A DNA stretch of 61,969 nucleotides, taken from the NCBI GenBank assembly GCA_016870395.1, contig VGBT01000014.1, forward strand, positions 1 through 61,969. Direction: 5' to 3'. The translations under genes and the position numbers were made by a program. Under the pieces are notes generated by a model that was not told the DNA's origin, searched no databases, and saw only the letters and a list, made by a program, of their open reading frames with translations. The DNA is from Actinomycetota bacterium. GTDB taxonomy: Bacteria; Actinomycetota; Acidimicrobiia; IMCC26256; JAENVU01. Below are positions 1-8,713 of the stretch, in pieces (within the stretch, counting starts at the first letter, position 1; each line of letters begins with the position of its first letter).

Positions 1-1
1 C

Positions 2-541
2 ATGCAAGAGCTTCTCGCACGCATGAGGACGCGGCGTGAGGACGAGCAGGGATTCACGCTCATCGAGCTGATGGTGGTCGTGCTCATCATTGCCATCTTG
101 ATCGCCATCGCCATCCCGACGTTCCTCGGTGCCAAGTCCCGTGCGCAGGACAAGGCGGCTCAGTCGAGCCTGCGTAACACCTTGACGAACGCGAAGGGCA
201 TCTACACCGACAGTGAGAGCTATGCGTCTGCGGACGCGACCGCGTTGGCCTCGGCGGAGCCGAGCCTGAGCTTCCAGGCGGCGGCTTCGACGGGGGCGAA
301 GGTCGTGTCGGTGGACTCGCCGGCGGCGAACTTGTTCGTGGCGGCGGCGCGGTCGAACTCGGGCAAGTGCTTCGCGATCGCGGACAACGTGAACGGTCCT
401 GGGACCATGTTCATGGTGGTCGCGAACTCGGGCGGCACGTGTTCGGCGGCGAACGCGAACACGCTGGACAGCGTGAGCGACGAGACGACTGCGGGCCTGT
501 CCGCGGCCGGCACCGTCGGCGAGTGGTCCAGCAGCTGGTAG
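2..541 (+). CDS. type IV major prepilin-like protein
   Basis: This is a secreted pilin precursor of about 179 residues, expected to be cleaved by the prepilin peptidase encoded two genes downstream and assembled into a type IV pilus or pseudopilus. The class III signal is plain: a charged leader ending at Gly17, then FTLIE with the conserved Glu at position 5 of the mature chain, then a hydrophobic helix to about residue 43. Two cysteines (about 123 and 147) probably form the C-terminal disulfide loop, and the chain ends in a W-rich tail. The first ATG lies at the window edge, so the ribosome-binding site cannot be seen and a start further upstream cannot be excluded. The next gene has the same layout, which suggests duplication. 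Confidence 0.9.
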   Translation: MQELLARMRTRREDEQGFTLIELMVVVLIIAILIAIAIPTFLGAKSRAQDKAAQSSLRNTLTNAKGIYTDSESYASADATALASAEPSLSFQAAASTGAKVVSVDSPAANLFVAAARSNSGKCFAIADNVNGPGTMFMVVANSGGTCSAANANTLDSVSDETTAGLSAAGTVGEWSSSW

Positions 542-563
542 TTCGGACCGGACGAGGAGGTAG

Positions 564-600
564 GAGGGCCCAGGCGGGATCACGATTCCCCTGGGCCCTC
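564..600. terminator. long hairpin between the two prepilin genes
   Basis: A perfect 11-bp inverted repeat (GAGGGCCCAGG / CCTGGGCCCTC) is extended inward, past one bulged C, by GGGATC/GATTCC with one G-U pair. No T-tract follows, and the ATG of the second prepilin is only 9 nt downstream. It could partly terminate or stabilise the first pilin transcript, giving unequal pilin expression, or it could hide the second gene's start. A strong GAGGAGG tract at 554-560 lies just upstream of the stem, not next to the second ATG. The role is inferred. Confidence 0.5.
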
Positions 601-608
601 TGCCCATC

Positions 609-1106
609 ATGAACACTCGACGTTCTTCCGACGACACCACCCGTCACGACGGGGAGCTGGGCTTCAGCCTCATCGAGCTCATGACCGTCGTGATGATCGT
701 CGCGGTGCTCATCGCGATCCTCATCCCCAACTTTCTCCAGGCCAAGAAGCCGGCGATGGACCGGCAGGCCCAGTCACTGCTGCGCGAGAGCGCGACCGCG
801 GCGCGCACCGTCGAGTCGTCGGCCGCGGAGGTCGCCCCGACTGCCTCGGCGCTCGCGAGCACGGAGCCTGGGGTCGACTTCGTCGACGCGACGACGAGCG
901 CAACGGCGAAGATGAACCGGGTCTCCGTGAGTGAAGGGACTTCGGGCGGTGCCTGGTACCTGATCCTCGCGTCGCACTCGACGTCCGGCCGGTGCTATGC
1001 GGTGCTCGAGCGCGATGGCGCGGCCACAGCCTTCCAGCGCATGGAGTCCGCGTCGTGTCGCGCCGACCAATTCGATCCGGGCACCGGCTGGGTCGGCAGC
1101 TGGTAG
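609..1106 (+). CDS. second type IV prepilin-like protein
   Basis: A 165-residue prepilin with a charged leader ending at Gly18, then FSLIE and a hydrophobic stretch to about residue 41. The cleavage site and Glu5 are conserved. Cysteines near 129 and 150 match the spacing of the upstream pilin, and both proteins end in a similar G-x-W-x-x-SW tail, so the two look like tandem paralogues that have diverged in the globular part. It may be a minor pilin or an alternative major subunit. There is no convincing Shine-Dalgarno sequence directly before the ATG. A strong hairpin fills the gap between the two genes. Confidence 0.88.
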   Translation: MNTRRSSDDTTRHDGELGFSLIELMTVVMIVAVLIAILIPNFLQAKKPAMDRQAQSLLRESATAARTVESSAAEVAPTASALASTEPGVDFVDATTSATAKMNRVSVSEGTSGGAWYLILASHSTSGRCYAVLERDGAATAFQRMESASCRADQFDPGTGWVGSW

Positions 1107-1163
1107 CACGGCCCGGGCCGGGCATTCCCTGCTCGCCGCCGCCGCCCCCGTAACCTCGACCCG

Positions 1164-1943
1164 ATGGACCCCGAGACGCTGCTCGTCGTCGCATGCGCGC
1201 TCCTCGGTCTGGTGATCGGGTCGTTCCTCAACGTCGTGGTCTGGCGCGTGCCTCGCGGGGAGTCCGTTGTGCACCCACGGTCGCACTGCCCGCGTTGTGA
1301 CGCACAGCTCGCTGCGTCCGAGAACGTTCCTGTGGTCTCGTGGCTCGCGCTGCGCGGGCGGTGCCGGCACTGCGGTGCCCCGGTCTCGCTGCGCTATCCC
1401 CTCGTCGAGGTCGGCTGCGCCGGGCTGTGGGCGGCGATGGCGCTCCGCTTCGGCGCGGCGTGGGAGCTGCCCGTGTACCTCGGGTTCGTCTCCGCGCTGC
1501 TCACGCTCGCGTTGATCGATCTCGACACGTACCTGCTTCCGAACCGCATCGTCTATCCGCTCGCGGGGTTCCTGGTCGTCGGCTTCGCTGCCGTGGCATT
1601 CGGCACCGGTGCATGGTCGGCGTACGGACGCGCGCTCGCGTCGGGTGCCGCAGCGTTCGCGGCCTTCTTCCTCGTGCACGTCGCGGCGCCACGCGGGATG
1701 GGGTTCGGCGACGTCAAGTTCGCCTTCTGCCTCGGTGTGGCACTCGGGTGGATCTCGGTGGGAACGGTCGTGCTCGGCCTGTTCCTGGGCTTCCTCCTCG
1801 GCGCCGTGGTGGGGGTGATCCTCATCGCGCTGCACCGCAAGGGGCGGCGCGACCAAGTGCCCTTCGGGCCGTTCCTCGCCGCGGGCACGGTGCTGGCGCT
1901 GTGCTTCGGGCAGCCCCTGCTCGACCTCTACCTCGGGTCGTAG
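1164..1943 (+). CDS. pilD: prepilin peptidase / N-methyltransferase (A24 family)
   Basis: An inner-membrane aspartic protease that removes prepilin leaders and, in the bifunctional form, methylates the new N-terminal Phe. The 259-residue length matches the family. The N-terminal cytoplasmic domain carries the two Cys pairs (C42-x2-C45 and C67-x2-C70) typical of bifunctional enzymes. The catalytic aspartates are in LIDLDTYLLPN (about 118-127) and GFGDVKF (about 180-186). Several hydrophobic segments follow, as expected for a polytopic enzyme. Its position directly after two prepilins and before PilM/N/O fits a single pilus locus. Confidence 0.95.
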   Translation: MDPETLLVVACALLGLVIGSFLNVVVWRVPRGESVVHPRSHCPRCDAQLAASENVPVVSWLALRGRCRHCGAPVSLRYPLVEVGCAGLWAAMALRFGAAWELPVYLGFVSALLTLALIDLDTYLLPNRIVYPLAGFLVVGFAAVAFGTGAWSAYGRALASGAAAFAAFFLVHVAAPRGMGFGDVKFAFCLGVALGWISVGTVVLGLFLGFLLGAVVGVILIALHRKGRRDQVPFGPFLAAGTVLALCFGQPLLDLYLGS

Positions 1944-2037
1944 GTCGAGAATTCAAGCCCGACACCGTCCGGCGTCGATGCAGCTCACAGACGGATTCGG
2001 ATCGCCTCCCGGGAGGGCTTCAGGTCTGTTGCCCGTG

Positions 2038-2066
2038 TTGACGATTGTTGAGGCTGAGACTTACTG
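2038..2066 (+). promoter_or_regulatory. possible promoter before the HTH gene
   Basis: TTGACG (2038-2043) lies 17 nt upstream of TTACTG (2061-2066), a fair -35 but weak -10 match for a housekeeping sigma factor. It precedes a GAGGGGAAG ribosome-binding tract and the GTG at 2095. No experimental support. Confidence 0.3.
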
Positions 2067-2094
2067 TGCGCCGAGTCAACGAGGGGAAGTCAGC

Positions 2095-2319
2095 GTGGCG
2101 TCGCCGTTCCCGTACGAGCTGCTGACCGCCCGTGAGGTGGCGGAGGCGATGCGGGTCTCGACCATGACCGTGTACCGGCTCATCAAGTCTGGTGAGCTGC
2201 CGGCGATACGCGTCGGCAAGCACCTCCGGATCCGGCGGACCGAGGTCGATGCGTACCTCGACGCCCGGGTGGTCTGCACGCCCTCGAAGCAGGGAGGCGG
2301 CCCGTGGCCCGCCGCCTGA
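2095..2319 (+). CDS. small excisionase-type HTH DNA-binding protein
   Basis: A 74-residue protein that is essentially one winged helix-turn-helix of the excisionase/MerR-like (HTH_17) class: LLTAREVAEAM, then STMTVYRLIKSGELPAIRVG, then a wing with HLRIRR. Such proteins bind DNA, often as regulators rather than true excisionases. The GTG at 2095 is chosen because GAGGGGAAG lies 7-15 nt upstream; an in-frame ATG at 1978 would add unrelated sequence. It ends inside the first codons of the PilM-PilN gene, so it is probably co-transcribed with it and may regulate the pilus genes. That role is inferred from position only. Confidence 0.8.
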   Translation: MASPFPYELLTAREVAEAMRVSTMTVYRLIKSGELPAIRVGKHLRIRRTEVDAYLDARVVCTPSKQGGGPWPAA

Positions 2320-4121
2320 TCGGCCTCGACATCGGGACCAACGCGGTCCGCGTCGCGGAGGTCGAGCCCGGCAACCCAACGTGGGTCACGACCTTCGGCC
2401 AGGTCGCGCTCCCGCCCGAGGCCATGCGCGAAGGCGAGGTGGTGGATCCGGGCGCGGTCACCGCGGCGATCCAGCGCCTCTGGAAGGAGCTCAGCCTGGG
2501 TCGCGGCGAGGTTCGGGTGGGCGTCGCGAGCCCGCGGGTGCTCGTGCGCACCGTCGATCTCCCTGCGATGGCCGAGTCCGACCTCGCGAGCGCGTTGCGC
2601 TTCCAGGCCCAGGAGCTGATCCCTATCCCCCTCGAGGAGGCCGTCCTCGACTTCCAGGTGCTCGAGTCGGTGCCGGGCGCGGCGCCGACTCCGGCCCCGG
2701 AGCACACCGAGCCGGGCGGCGACGAGCCACCGACCGAGCCGGGCGGAACGCCGCCGACCGAGCCGGAGGGCGCCAAGCGGGTGCTGCTCGCCGCGGCCCA
2801 CCGTGACACGGTCGACGGCCTCGTCGGCGCGGTACGGGCCGCGGGGCTCCGCGTGGGGGCGGTCGACCTGATTCCGCTCGCGCTGATCCGGTCGATCGGC
2901 ACGGGGGTCTCGGACGAGGGTGTAGGAGCCGAGGCCATCGTCAGCGTCGGTGGTGGTGTCACGGTGATCGTGATCCACGAGGCCGGGATCCCGCGCTTCG
3001 TGCGGAGCCTCGGCGTCGCGGGTCGTTCCCTCACCGACGCGATCGCGCGCGACCTCGCACTCACCGTCGACCAGGCCGAAGCGCTCAAGCGCCAGGGCGA
3101 CCGGGCTCCGGAGGACCTCGCACGCGCCGCCGCCGCGGCGATGGCACGGCCGCTCGGCGACCTGGCCGAGCAGGTGCGCGGCTCGCTCGACTACTACCGA
3201 ACCCAGCCGGACGCCACAACGTTGCTCCGGGTGACGCTCACCGGCGGCGGCGCCCTCTCCTCCGGGCTCCCGGAGCGCCTGCACGACCTCGTCGGGCTCC
3301 CGGTGGACTTCGCCGCGCCGCGTGATCACATCGCGGTGGCCGACATCGGCTTCCCGGGCGATCAGATCCCGTCGCTCGACCCGTTCCTACCCGTCCCCGT
3401 CGGTCTCGCGCTCGGCGGTCTCGCGACGGGCAAGCGGATCAACCTGGTCGGGGGTGATGGTCGTGGAGCCGTCGACCGCGCGCGGGTCGTCAAGGTGGCT
3501 GCCGTCGTCGGCGCGGTGCTCGTCCTCGGGCTCGGTGCGCTCTGGTGGGTGCGCAAGAGCGCGGTCGACACCGAGAAGGAGCGGCTCGCGGAGGTCGAAC
3601 AGGAGAACGAGCGCCTCCAGTCGAAGATCGCCTCGCTGTCCGATGCGCAGCAGGCCCAATCGCAGGTCGAGGCGATCCGCGCCCAGGTGCAGACGATCGT
3701 CGCGACCGACATCTCCTGGTCGCGCATGCTCCAGGAGATCGCACGCACGATCCCTGCCGACTCGTGGCTCACTGCGTTCACCGGCAGCTCGAACGCGGGC
3801 GCGGCGGTCGCGGCTGGGACCACGGCGCCCACCGGCACAGGGCCGGTCACCAGCGGCTCCGCGACGTTCACGATCGTGGGGCTCGACTTCACGTCGGTCT
3901 CGGCCTGGATCCAACGGATCAGCACCATCCCGAGCTTCGCCGACCTCTGGGTGCCGAGCGCGACGAAGGGCGCGAGCACCGAGGCGGCGTCGTCCACGTC
4001 GGGTTCCTCCTCCACGACGACCTCGGGTGGACGGGTGCTCGTCAACTACACGTCGAACGCGACGATCACCTCGGAGGCCCAGAGCGATCGGGCCGAGCAG
4101 TTCGAAGAGGAGACGCCGTGA
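2304..4121 (+). CDS. PilM-PilN fusion, type IV pilus inner-membrane assembly protein
   Basis: A 605-residue protein that joins two normally separate pilus proteins. Residues 1 to about 375 are PilM, an actin-like cytoplasmic ATP-binding protein (LDIGTNAVRVAEVE at 8-21). A proline-rich repetitive insert sits near 130-155. Residues from about 378 resemble PilN: RINLV, matching the short PilN N-terminal motif that docks on PilM, then a membrane helix near 394-414, a coiled coil to about 460 and a Ser/Thr-rich C-terminal domain outside the membrane. Starts with GTG at 2304 and overlaps the HTH gene. PilM and PilN bind each other in other bacteria, so a fusion makes mechanical sense. No stop or frameshift lies between the two parts. 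Confidence 0.85.
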   Translation: MARRLIGLDIGTNAVRVAEVEPGNPTWVTTFGQVALPPEAMREGEVVDPGAVTAAIQRLWKELSLGRGEVRVGVASPRVLVRTVDLPAMAESDLASALRFQAQELIPIPLEEAVLDFQVLESVPGAAPTPAPEHTEPGGDEPPTEPGGTPPTEPEGAKRVLLAAAHRDTVDGLVGAVRAAGLRVGAVDLIPLALIRSIGTGVSDEGVGAEAIVSVGGGVTVIVIHEAGIPRFVRSLGVAGRSLTDAIARDLALTVDQAEALKRQGDRAPEDLARAAAAAMARPLGDLAEQVRGSLDYYRTQPDATTLLRVTLTGGGALSSGLPERLHDLVGLPVDFAAPRDHIAVADIGFPGDQIPSLDPFLPVPVGLALGGLATGKRINLVGGDGRGAVDRARVVKVAAVVGAVLVLGLGALWWVRKSAVDTEKERLAEVEQENERLQSKIASLSDAQQAQSQVEAIRAQVQTIVATDISWSRMLQEIARTIPADSWLTAFTGSSNAGAAVAAGTTAPTGTGPVTSGSATFTIVGLDFTSVSAWIQRISTIPSFADLWVPSATKGASTEAASSTSGSSSTTTSGGRVLVNYTSNATITSEAQSDRAEQFEEETP

Positions 4122-4813
4122 AGCGCGGGTGGCTCCTGGGGATCGTCGCCGGCGCGCTGGTTCTCGTGCTCGTGTGGTACTTCCTCTTGTGGGCGCCGGC
4201 CTCCAAGGACCTCGACGACACGCGCGAGCAGGTGTCCGAGCAGCAACGCCAGCAGCTGAGCCTCGAGGCCACCGTCAAGCGACTCCAGGCCCTCGCGGAG
4301 AACGCGCCGCAGCTGCAGGCGACGCTTCGTCGCTACGACGCCGCGATCCCCGAGACCCCCGACCTCGCCGACTTCATCATCCAGTGCAACGACATCGCGA
4401 TCGCGTCGGGCATCGACTGGCTCGCGATCTCGCCCTCACCGCCCGCCGCAGGCACACCGGTGACCACGATCGCGCTCTCGATCAACGTGCAGGGCGGCTT
4501 CTTCCAGGTGCTCGACTACCTCAACCGGCTCGAGGATCTCGAGCGCCTCGTCGTGGTCGACACGATCAACATCGCGGCGGGCGGCGGGACCGCGGACGGC
4601 TCGGGGACGACCTCGGCGTCGTCGGACGCGTCCGGGGGCACCCTCACCGTCACGCTGACCGGACGGATGTTCACGCGGGGGACGCCGCCGGCCGCCCCCG
4701 GCACCGAGTCGAGCCCGACGACCGAGACCACGACCACGACTTCGGCCGGCTCGTCGACCACGACCACGACCGGTTCGTCGGGTGCGACCACGAGCACCAC
4801 GGGGGTGGGCTGA
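4118..4813 (+). CDS. pilO: PilO-like pilus assembly protein
   Basis: A 231-residue bitopic membrane protein: short cytoplasmic N-terminus, one transmembrane helix (about 7-25), a coiled coil (about 30-65) and a ferredoxin-like periplasmic or extracytoplasmic domain, the usual PilO layout. The last 50 or so residues are a Thr/Ser-rich low-complexity tail, long for the family and possibly a glycosylated or wall-spanning segment. GTG at 4118 overlaps the stop of the PilM-PilN gene, so the two are translationally coupled. PilO normally pairs with PilN, encoded just upstream as a fusion. Confidence 0.82.
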   Translation: MKRGWLLGIVAGALVLVLVWYFLLWAPASKDLDDTREQVSEQQRQQLSLEATVKRLQALAENAPQLQATLRRYDAAIPETPDLADFIIQCNDIAIASGIDWLAISPSPPAAGTPVTTIALSINVQGGFFQVLDYLNRLEDLERLVVVDTINIAAGGGTADGSGTTSASSDASGGTLTVTLTGRMFTRGTPPAAPGTESSPTTETTTTTSAGSSTTTTTGSSGATTSTTGVG

Positions 4814-5382
4814 TGGGTGAGAACAAGCGCCTCCTCGCGATCCTCGCGATCGGTGGTGTCATCGTCGCCGCGTTGGTCGCCTACAACCTGTTCGGCAAGG
4901 GGGGCGGCGAGGAGGCGACGACGAGCACACCGGCCCCCGCGGTGACGAGCAACGGCCCGGCCGGCGGCACGGCCACCACCACGACCACGACACCCGGAGC
5001 GCCGAGCGTGCCGGGCGGGGAGTTCGACGTGTTCGCCACCCGCGACCCCTTCGAGCCCGTCGTCTCCGTCACGCCGGTGACCACGACCCCCACCACGACC
5101 AGCAGCGCCACGACGGCGACGACCACCTCCGGCGCGACGACCGCCACGACGACCGCCCAGCAGAACCCTTCGGGCGGGACGAGCGTGGCGCTGCTCGACG
5201 TGTTCGACGAAGGCGGTGTGACCAAGGCCCGGGTGCAGGTCGGCTCGACCGTGTACACGGTGGCGCCGGGCGAGACGTTCGCGGTCAGCTACCGCCTCGT
5301 CAGCATCAGCGGCACCTGCGGCCAGTTCCTCTACGGCGACGCGCCCTTCCAGCTCTGCGAGGGCGAAGCCGTCATCAAGTAG
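4813..5382 (+). CDS. PilP-like / uncharacterised pilus-locus membrane protein
   Basis: A 189-residue protein with an N-terminal membrane anchor (about 8-25), a long Thr-rich disordered linker (about 35-125) and a small C-terminal domain with two cysteines near residues 173 and 184. The position after PilO and the motif FATRDPFEPVV, which resembles the RDPF segment of PilP-type proteins, suggest a PilP-like partner of the PilN-PilO complex, but similarity is weak. ATG at 4813 overlaps the PilO stop by one base. It ends the pilus cluster; the next gene starts the shikimate block. Confidence 0.65.
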   Translation: MGENKRLLAILAIGGVIVAALVAYNLFGKGGGEEATTSTPAPAVTSNGPAGGTATTTTTTPGAPSVPGGEFDVFATRDPFEPVVSVTPVTTTPTTTSSATTATTTSGATTATTTAQQNPSGGTSVALLDVFDEGGVTKARVQVGSTVYTVAPGETFAVSYRLVSISGTCGQFLYGDAPFQLCEGEAVIK

Positions 5383-5420
5383 CCGGTAGGCGAAGGCCCG
5401 GCCGGTAACCTGGGCGAGCC

Positions 5421-6575
5421 ATGCTGCGCTACCTGACCGCCGGGGAGTCGCACGGCCCGGCCCTGGTGGTCGTGGTCGAGGGACTCCCCGCGGGACTCCC
5501 CGTCACCGTCGATGAGATCGGCACCGAGCTCGCTCGCCGGCGGCTCGGCTTCGGTCGCGGGCCGCGCATGCGCTTTGAACGCGACGACGTCGAGCTGCTC
5601 GGCGGCGTCCGCCACGGCGCGACGCTCGGCTCCCCGGTGTCGGTGGTGATCCACAACACCGAGTGGCCGAAGTGGCAGGAGGAGATGTCCCCCGCCCCGG
5701 GGATCACCTCGGCGCCGCTGCGCCAGCCCCGCCCCGGCCACGCCGACCTCGTCGGGATGCAGAAGTACGGCTTCGACGACGCTCGCAACGTGCTCGAGCG
5801 CGCGAGCGCTCGTGAGACCGCGGCGAGGGTCGCGGCGGGCGCGCTCGCCAAGGCGCTGTTGTCCCATCTGGGGACCTCGGTGATCTCGCACGTGACGCGC
5901 ATGGGCGCGGCCGCCCTTCACCCCGACGCGGCGCGCCCGACGCCGACCGACCTCCCCCACGTCGACCAGTCGCCGGTGCGCTGCTTCGATGCGGTGACCG
6001 AGGCCGCGATGGTCGCCGAGGTGGAGGGTGCGGCCAAGGCCGGCGACTCGCTCGGCGGCGTCATCGAGGTGCTCGGCTACGGCGTGCCTCCCGGGCTCGG
6101 CTCCCACGTGCACTGGGATCGTCGGATCGACGGCCTGCTCGCGCAGGCGCTCATGAGCATCCAGGCGATGAAGGGCGTCGAGATCGGCGAGGGCTTCGCG
6201 GTGGCGTCGCGGCGGGGGAGCGCCGCCCACGACGAGATCCTCTGGGACGACGCCACCGGCTACACACGTGCTTCTGATCGCGCCGGAGGCATCGAAGGCG
6301 GCATGACGACCGGCGGCCTGCTCGTGGCCCGCGCGGCGATGAAGCCGCTCGCATCGCTGAACCGGCCGGTGTTGCGCACGGTCGACACCGAGACCAAGGA
6401 GCAGACGGTCTCCTTCAAGGAGCGGACCGACGTGACCGCGGTCCCGGCGGCGGGGGTGGTGGCCGAGACGATGGTCGCACTCGTGCTCGCCTCCGAGGCG
6501 CTGCGCAAGCTCGGTGGAGACTCACTCGCTGAGCTCGTGCGCAACCACGACGCCTACCGCGCCTCTCTGGCGTGA
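5421..6575 (+). CDS. aroC: chorismate synthase
   Basis: Converts 5-enolpyruvylshikimate-3-phosphate to chorismate using reduced FMN, the last step of the shikimate pathway. The 384-residue length matches the family. Signatures include [10 protein letters not shown] with the catalytic His at about 11, [10 protein letters not shown] at 101-110, and [11 protein letters not shown] at about 128-138. It opens the block aroC-aroK-aroB-aroQ, in which the first three genes overlap by 4 nt. The standard actinobacterial order is kept. Confidence 0.98.
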   Translation: MLRYLTAGESHGPALVVVVEGLPAGLPVTVDEIGTELARRRLGFGRGPRMRFERDDVELLGGVRHGATLGSPVSVVIHNTEWPKWQEEMSPAPGITSAPLRQPRPGHADLVGMQKYGFDDARNVLERASARETAARVAAGALAKALLSHLGTSVISHVTRMGAAALHPDAARPTPTDLPHVDQSPVRCFDAVTEAAMVAEVEGAAKAGDSLGGVIEVLGYGVPPGLGSHVHWDRRIDGLLAQALMSIQAMKGVEIGEGFAVASRRGSAAHDEILWDDATGYTRASDRAGGIEGGMTTGGLLVARAAMKPLASLNRPVLRTVDTETKEQTVSFKERTDVTAVPAAGVVAETMVALVLASEALRKLGGDSLAELVRNHDAYRASLA

Positions 6576-7087
6576 GCGGGCGTCACCTCGTGCTCGTGGG
6601 CCTCATGGGTGCGGGCAAGACGACCGTCGGCGAGGAGTGCGCGCGACGGCTCGGCCGCCCCTTTGTCGACACCGACGACCTCGTGGTCGCAGCCGCCGGT
6701 CGTTCCGTCGCCGAGCTCTGGGAGGTAGAAGGCGAGGCCGGATTCCGGGCTCGGGAGCAGGCCGCGATCGCCGACGTCTGCGCGTCGCCCACGCCGTTGG
6801 TGGTCGCGTGCGGCGGCGGGGCGGTGCTCGATCCCGAGAACCGGCGGGTGCTGCGGGCCGCCGGTTGCGTCGTCTGGCTCGACGCACCGGCGGACGAGCT
6901 CGCCGGTCGCCTGGTCTGCGACGGTACGAGACCCCTCCTCGCAGGTGCCGACCGCGCCGCCACGCTGACCCGGCTCGGCCGGCAGCGGGCCGACGCCTAC
7001 GCGGCCGTAGCGCACGCGCGCGTCGATACCGGACAGCGGTCCGTCGCCGAGGTCGCCGGCACCGTCCTCGAGGTCTACCCGCGATGA
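6572..7087 (+). CDS. aroK: shikimate kinase
   Basis: Phosphorylates shikimate at the 3-OH with ATP. The 171-residue P-loop kinase shows Walker [11 protein letters not shown] (about 10-19), the shikimate-binding DTDDLV (about 34-39) and the CGGGAVL motif near 83-89. GTG at 6572 overlaps the aroC stop. The length is normal and no key residue is missing. Confidence 0.97.
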   Translation: MSGRHLVLVGLMGAGKTTVGEECARRLGRPFVDTDDLVVAAAGRSVAELWEVEGEAGFRAREQAAIADVCASPTPLVVACGGGAVLDPENRRVLRAAGCVVWLDAPADELAGRLVCDGTRPLLAGADRAATLTRLGRQRADAYAAVAHARVDTGQRSVAEVAGTVLEVYPR

Positions 7088-8175
7088 AGCGCGTCCCCGT
7101 CGAGGTCGAACCACGCTACGAGATCTTTGTGGGGCCCGGCGCGCTCGCGCGCGCTGGCGACCTGCTCGAGGGCCGGCGCCGCGTCGCCGTGGTGAGTCAG
7201 GCCGGCATCGCCGCCCGGTACGCGACAGAGCTGCGCGGTGCCATCGGCGCGCCGACCGAGCTGTTCCTCATGGACGACGGCGAGGAGGCGAAGTCGCTCG
7301 CGACCGTGGAGTGGCTTGGTCGTGAGCTCGCGCGGTGGGGTCTGTTGCGGGACGACGCGATCGTCGCGCTCGGAGGCGGGGTGGTCGGCGACACCGCCGG
7401 CTTCGTCGCCGCGGTGTACCACCGCGGGATCGCGGTCGCGCAGGTACCCACGACGCTGCTCGCCATGGTCGACGCGGCCATCGGCGGCAAGACCGCCGTC
7501 AACCTTCCCGAGGGCAAGAACCTCGTCGGTGCGTTCCACCACCCGATCGGCGTGCTGGCCGACCCGGAGACGCTGTCGAGCCTCCCGGAGCGCGAGTTCC
7601 GCTCCGGCCTCGGGGAGGTCGCCAAGTACGCGCTGCTCACCGACGTGGTCGAGGACCCGACGGGCCTCACGGGCGTGCTCCGGCTGCACGCGGCCGAGGT
7701 GCTCGCGCGCGACCCTGTGGTGCTCGGCGAGGTGGTGGCCCGGTGCGCGGCGATCAAGGCGGCTGTCGTGGCACGCGATCCGCTGGAGCAGACCGGCGAA
7801 CGGGCGACCCTCAACCTCGGGCACACCTTGGGTCACGCCCTGGAGACCGCGGGCGCCTACGACCTCACCCACGGCGAGGCGGTCGCGATCGGCCTGGTGT
7901 TCGCGGGGGCACTGGCAGGGGCGTGCGAGCGCGTCGGCGTCGACGTGGTGGATCGCTACCAGGCCGTGCCCCAGGCGTTGGGTCTGCCGACGGAGGTCCC
8001 CGACGGCGAGGCGCTGGACCCGGCCGAGCTCGTCGCGCTGATGCGCCGCGACAAGAAGGCGGCCGGCGGGCTCACGTTCGTGCTCCCGGGCCCGAATGGG
8101 ATCGAGCGGGTCGACGACCCGCCCGAACACGCACTGCGGTACGCGTTCGCGTCGGTGGGCATCGGCGTCGGTTAG
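7084..8175 (+). CDS. aroB: 3-dehydroquinate synthase
   Basis: An NAD- and metal-dependent cyclase that makes 3-dehydroquinate from DAHP, the second shikimate step. The 363-residue frame begins at ATG 7084, overlapping the aroK stop. Visible signatures are LGGGVVGDTAGFVAA (NAD-binding), PTTLLAMVDAAIGGKT, NLVGAFHHP, and the metal ligands in NLGHTLGHALE and THGEAVAIG. It sits between shikimate kinase and dehydroquinase, as in many actinobacteria. Confidence 0.97.
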   Translation: MKRVPVEVEPRYEIFVGPGALARAGDLLEGRRRVAVVSQAGIAARYATELRGAIGAPTELFLMDDGEEAKSLATVEWLGRELARWGLLRDDAIVALGGGVVGDTAGFVAAVYHRGIAVAQVPTTLLAMVDAAIGGKTAVNLPEGKNLVGAFHHPIGVLADPETLSSLPEREFRSGLGEVAKYALLTDVVEDPTGLTGVLRLHAAEVLARDPVVLGEVVARCAAIKAAVVARDPLEQTGERATLNLGHTLGHALETAGAYDLTHGEAVAIGLVFAGALAGACERVGVDVVDRYQAVPQALGLPTEVPDGEALDPAELVALMRRDKKAAGGLTFVLPGPNGIERVDDPPEHALRYAFASVGIGVG

Positions 8176-8190
8176 GAGCTGGAGGACGAG

Positions 8191-8628
8191 ATGGCCACGA
8201 TCCTGCTGCTGTCGGGACCCAACCTCAACCTGTTGGGGGAGCGGGAGCCCGCGGTCTACGGCACCGACACGCTCGACGACTGCGTCGCGACGGCGCGCAC
8301 CGCCGCGGAGGCGGCCGGGCACACGCTGGAGCACGTGCAGTCGAACCACGAAGGCGTGCTGATCGACGCGATTCAGGGCGCCCGCGGTCGCTGTGCGGCG
8401 ATCGTCGTCAACCCGGGTGCGTTCACCCACTACGCGTATGCGGTCGCCGACGCGCTGCGTGTTTTCGACGGCGTGAAGGTCGAGCTGCACCTCTCGAACC
8501 CCGCGGCGCGCGAGGAGTGGCGGCGCCGATCGGTGGTCGCACCCGTGGTGACCGGGACGGTCGCGGGGTTCGGTCGCACGGGCTACCGGCTCGCGCTCGA
8601 GGCCGCGATCTCGAGGCTCGACCCATGA
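8191..8628 (+). CDS. aroQ: type II 3-dehydroquinate dehydratase
   Basis: Dehydrates 3-dehydroquinate to 3-dehydroshikimate. The 145-residue length fits the small dodecameric type II enzyme. Key segments are GPNLNLLGEREPAVYG with the catalytic Tyr, NPGAFTHYAYAV with the active-site His near 79, and HLSNP. GGAGGACGAG precedes the ATG by a short gap. It ends the shikimate block and is followed by a structured palindrome. Confidence 0.97.
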   Translation: MATILLLSGPNLNLLGEREPAVYGTDTLDDCVATARTAAEAAGHTLEHVQSNHEGVLIDAIQGARGRCAAIVVNPGAFTHYAYAVADALRVFDGVKVELHLSNPAAREEWRRRSVVAPVVTGTVAGFGRTGYRLALEAAISRLDP

Positions 8629-8642
8629 CCCCCGCAGGCCCC

Positions 8643-8694
8643 CCCGGGTTTGTGCGCAGAGGAGCGGATAGCGCTCTTCGGCGCACAATCCGGG
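8643..8694. repeat. family A structured palindrome, copy 1
   Basis: The outer stem is TTGTGCGC (8650-8657) with GCGCACAA (8681-8688), flanked by CCCGG/CCGGG. An internal loop AGAG/TTCG encloses an inner stem GAGCG (8662-8666) / CGCTC (8672-8676) with the 5-nt loop GATAG. It lies between aroQ and pepQ, both on the plus strand. It resembles the copy at 39065-39114 in layout and in the GAGGAGCG-ATA-CGCTC core, but the outer stem differs and is still fully paired. It could be a terminator, but no T-tract follows. Confidence 0.75.
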
Positions 8695-8713
8695 CCGGTG
8701 AGGAGGGCGCGCG

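Noticed and set aside
4720-5160. ACC/ACG repeats as a minisatellite or CRISPR-like array
   Set aside because: They encode Thr-rich linkers in two different proteins, with irregular spacing and no conserved spacer units.
8643-8694. Family A copies as integron attC sites
   Set aside because: attC needs RYYYAAC and GTTRRRY end boxes; these copies do not have them, and no integrase or cassette array is present.
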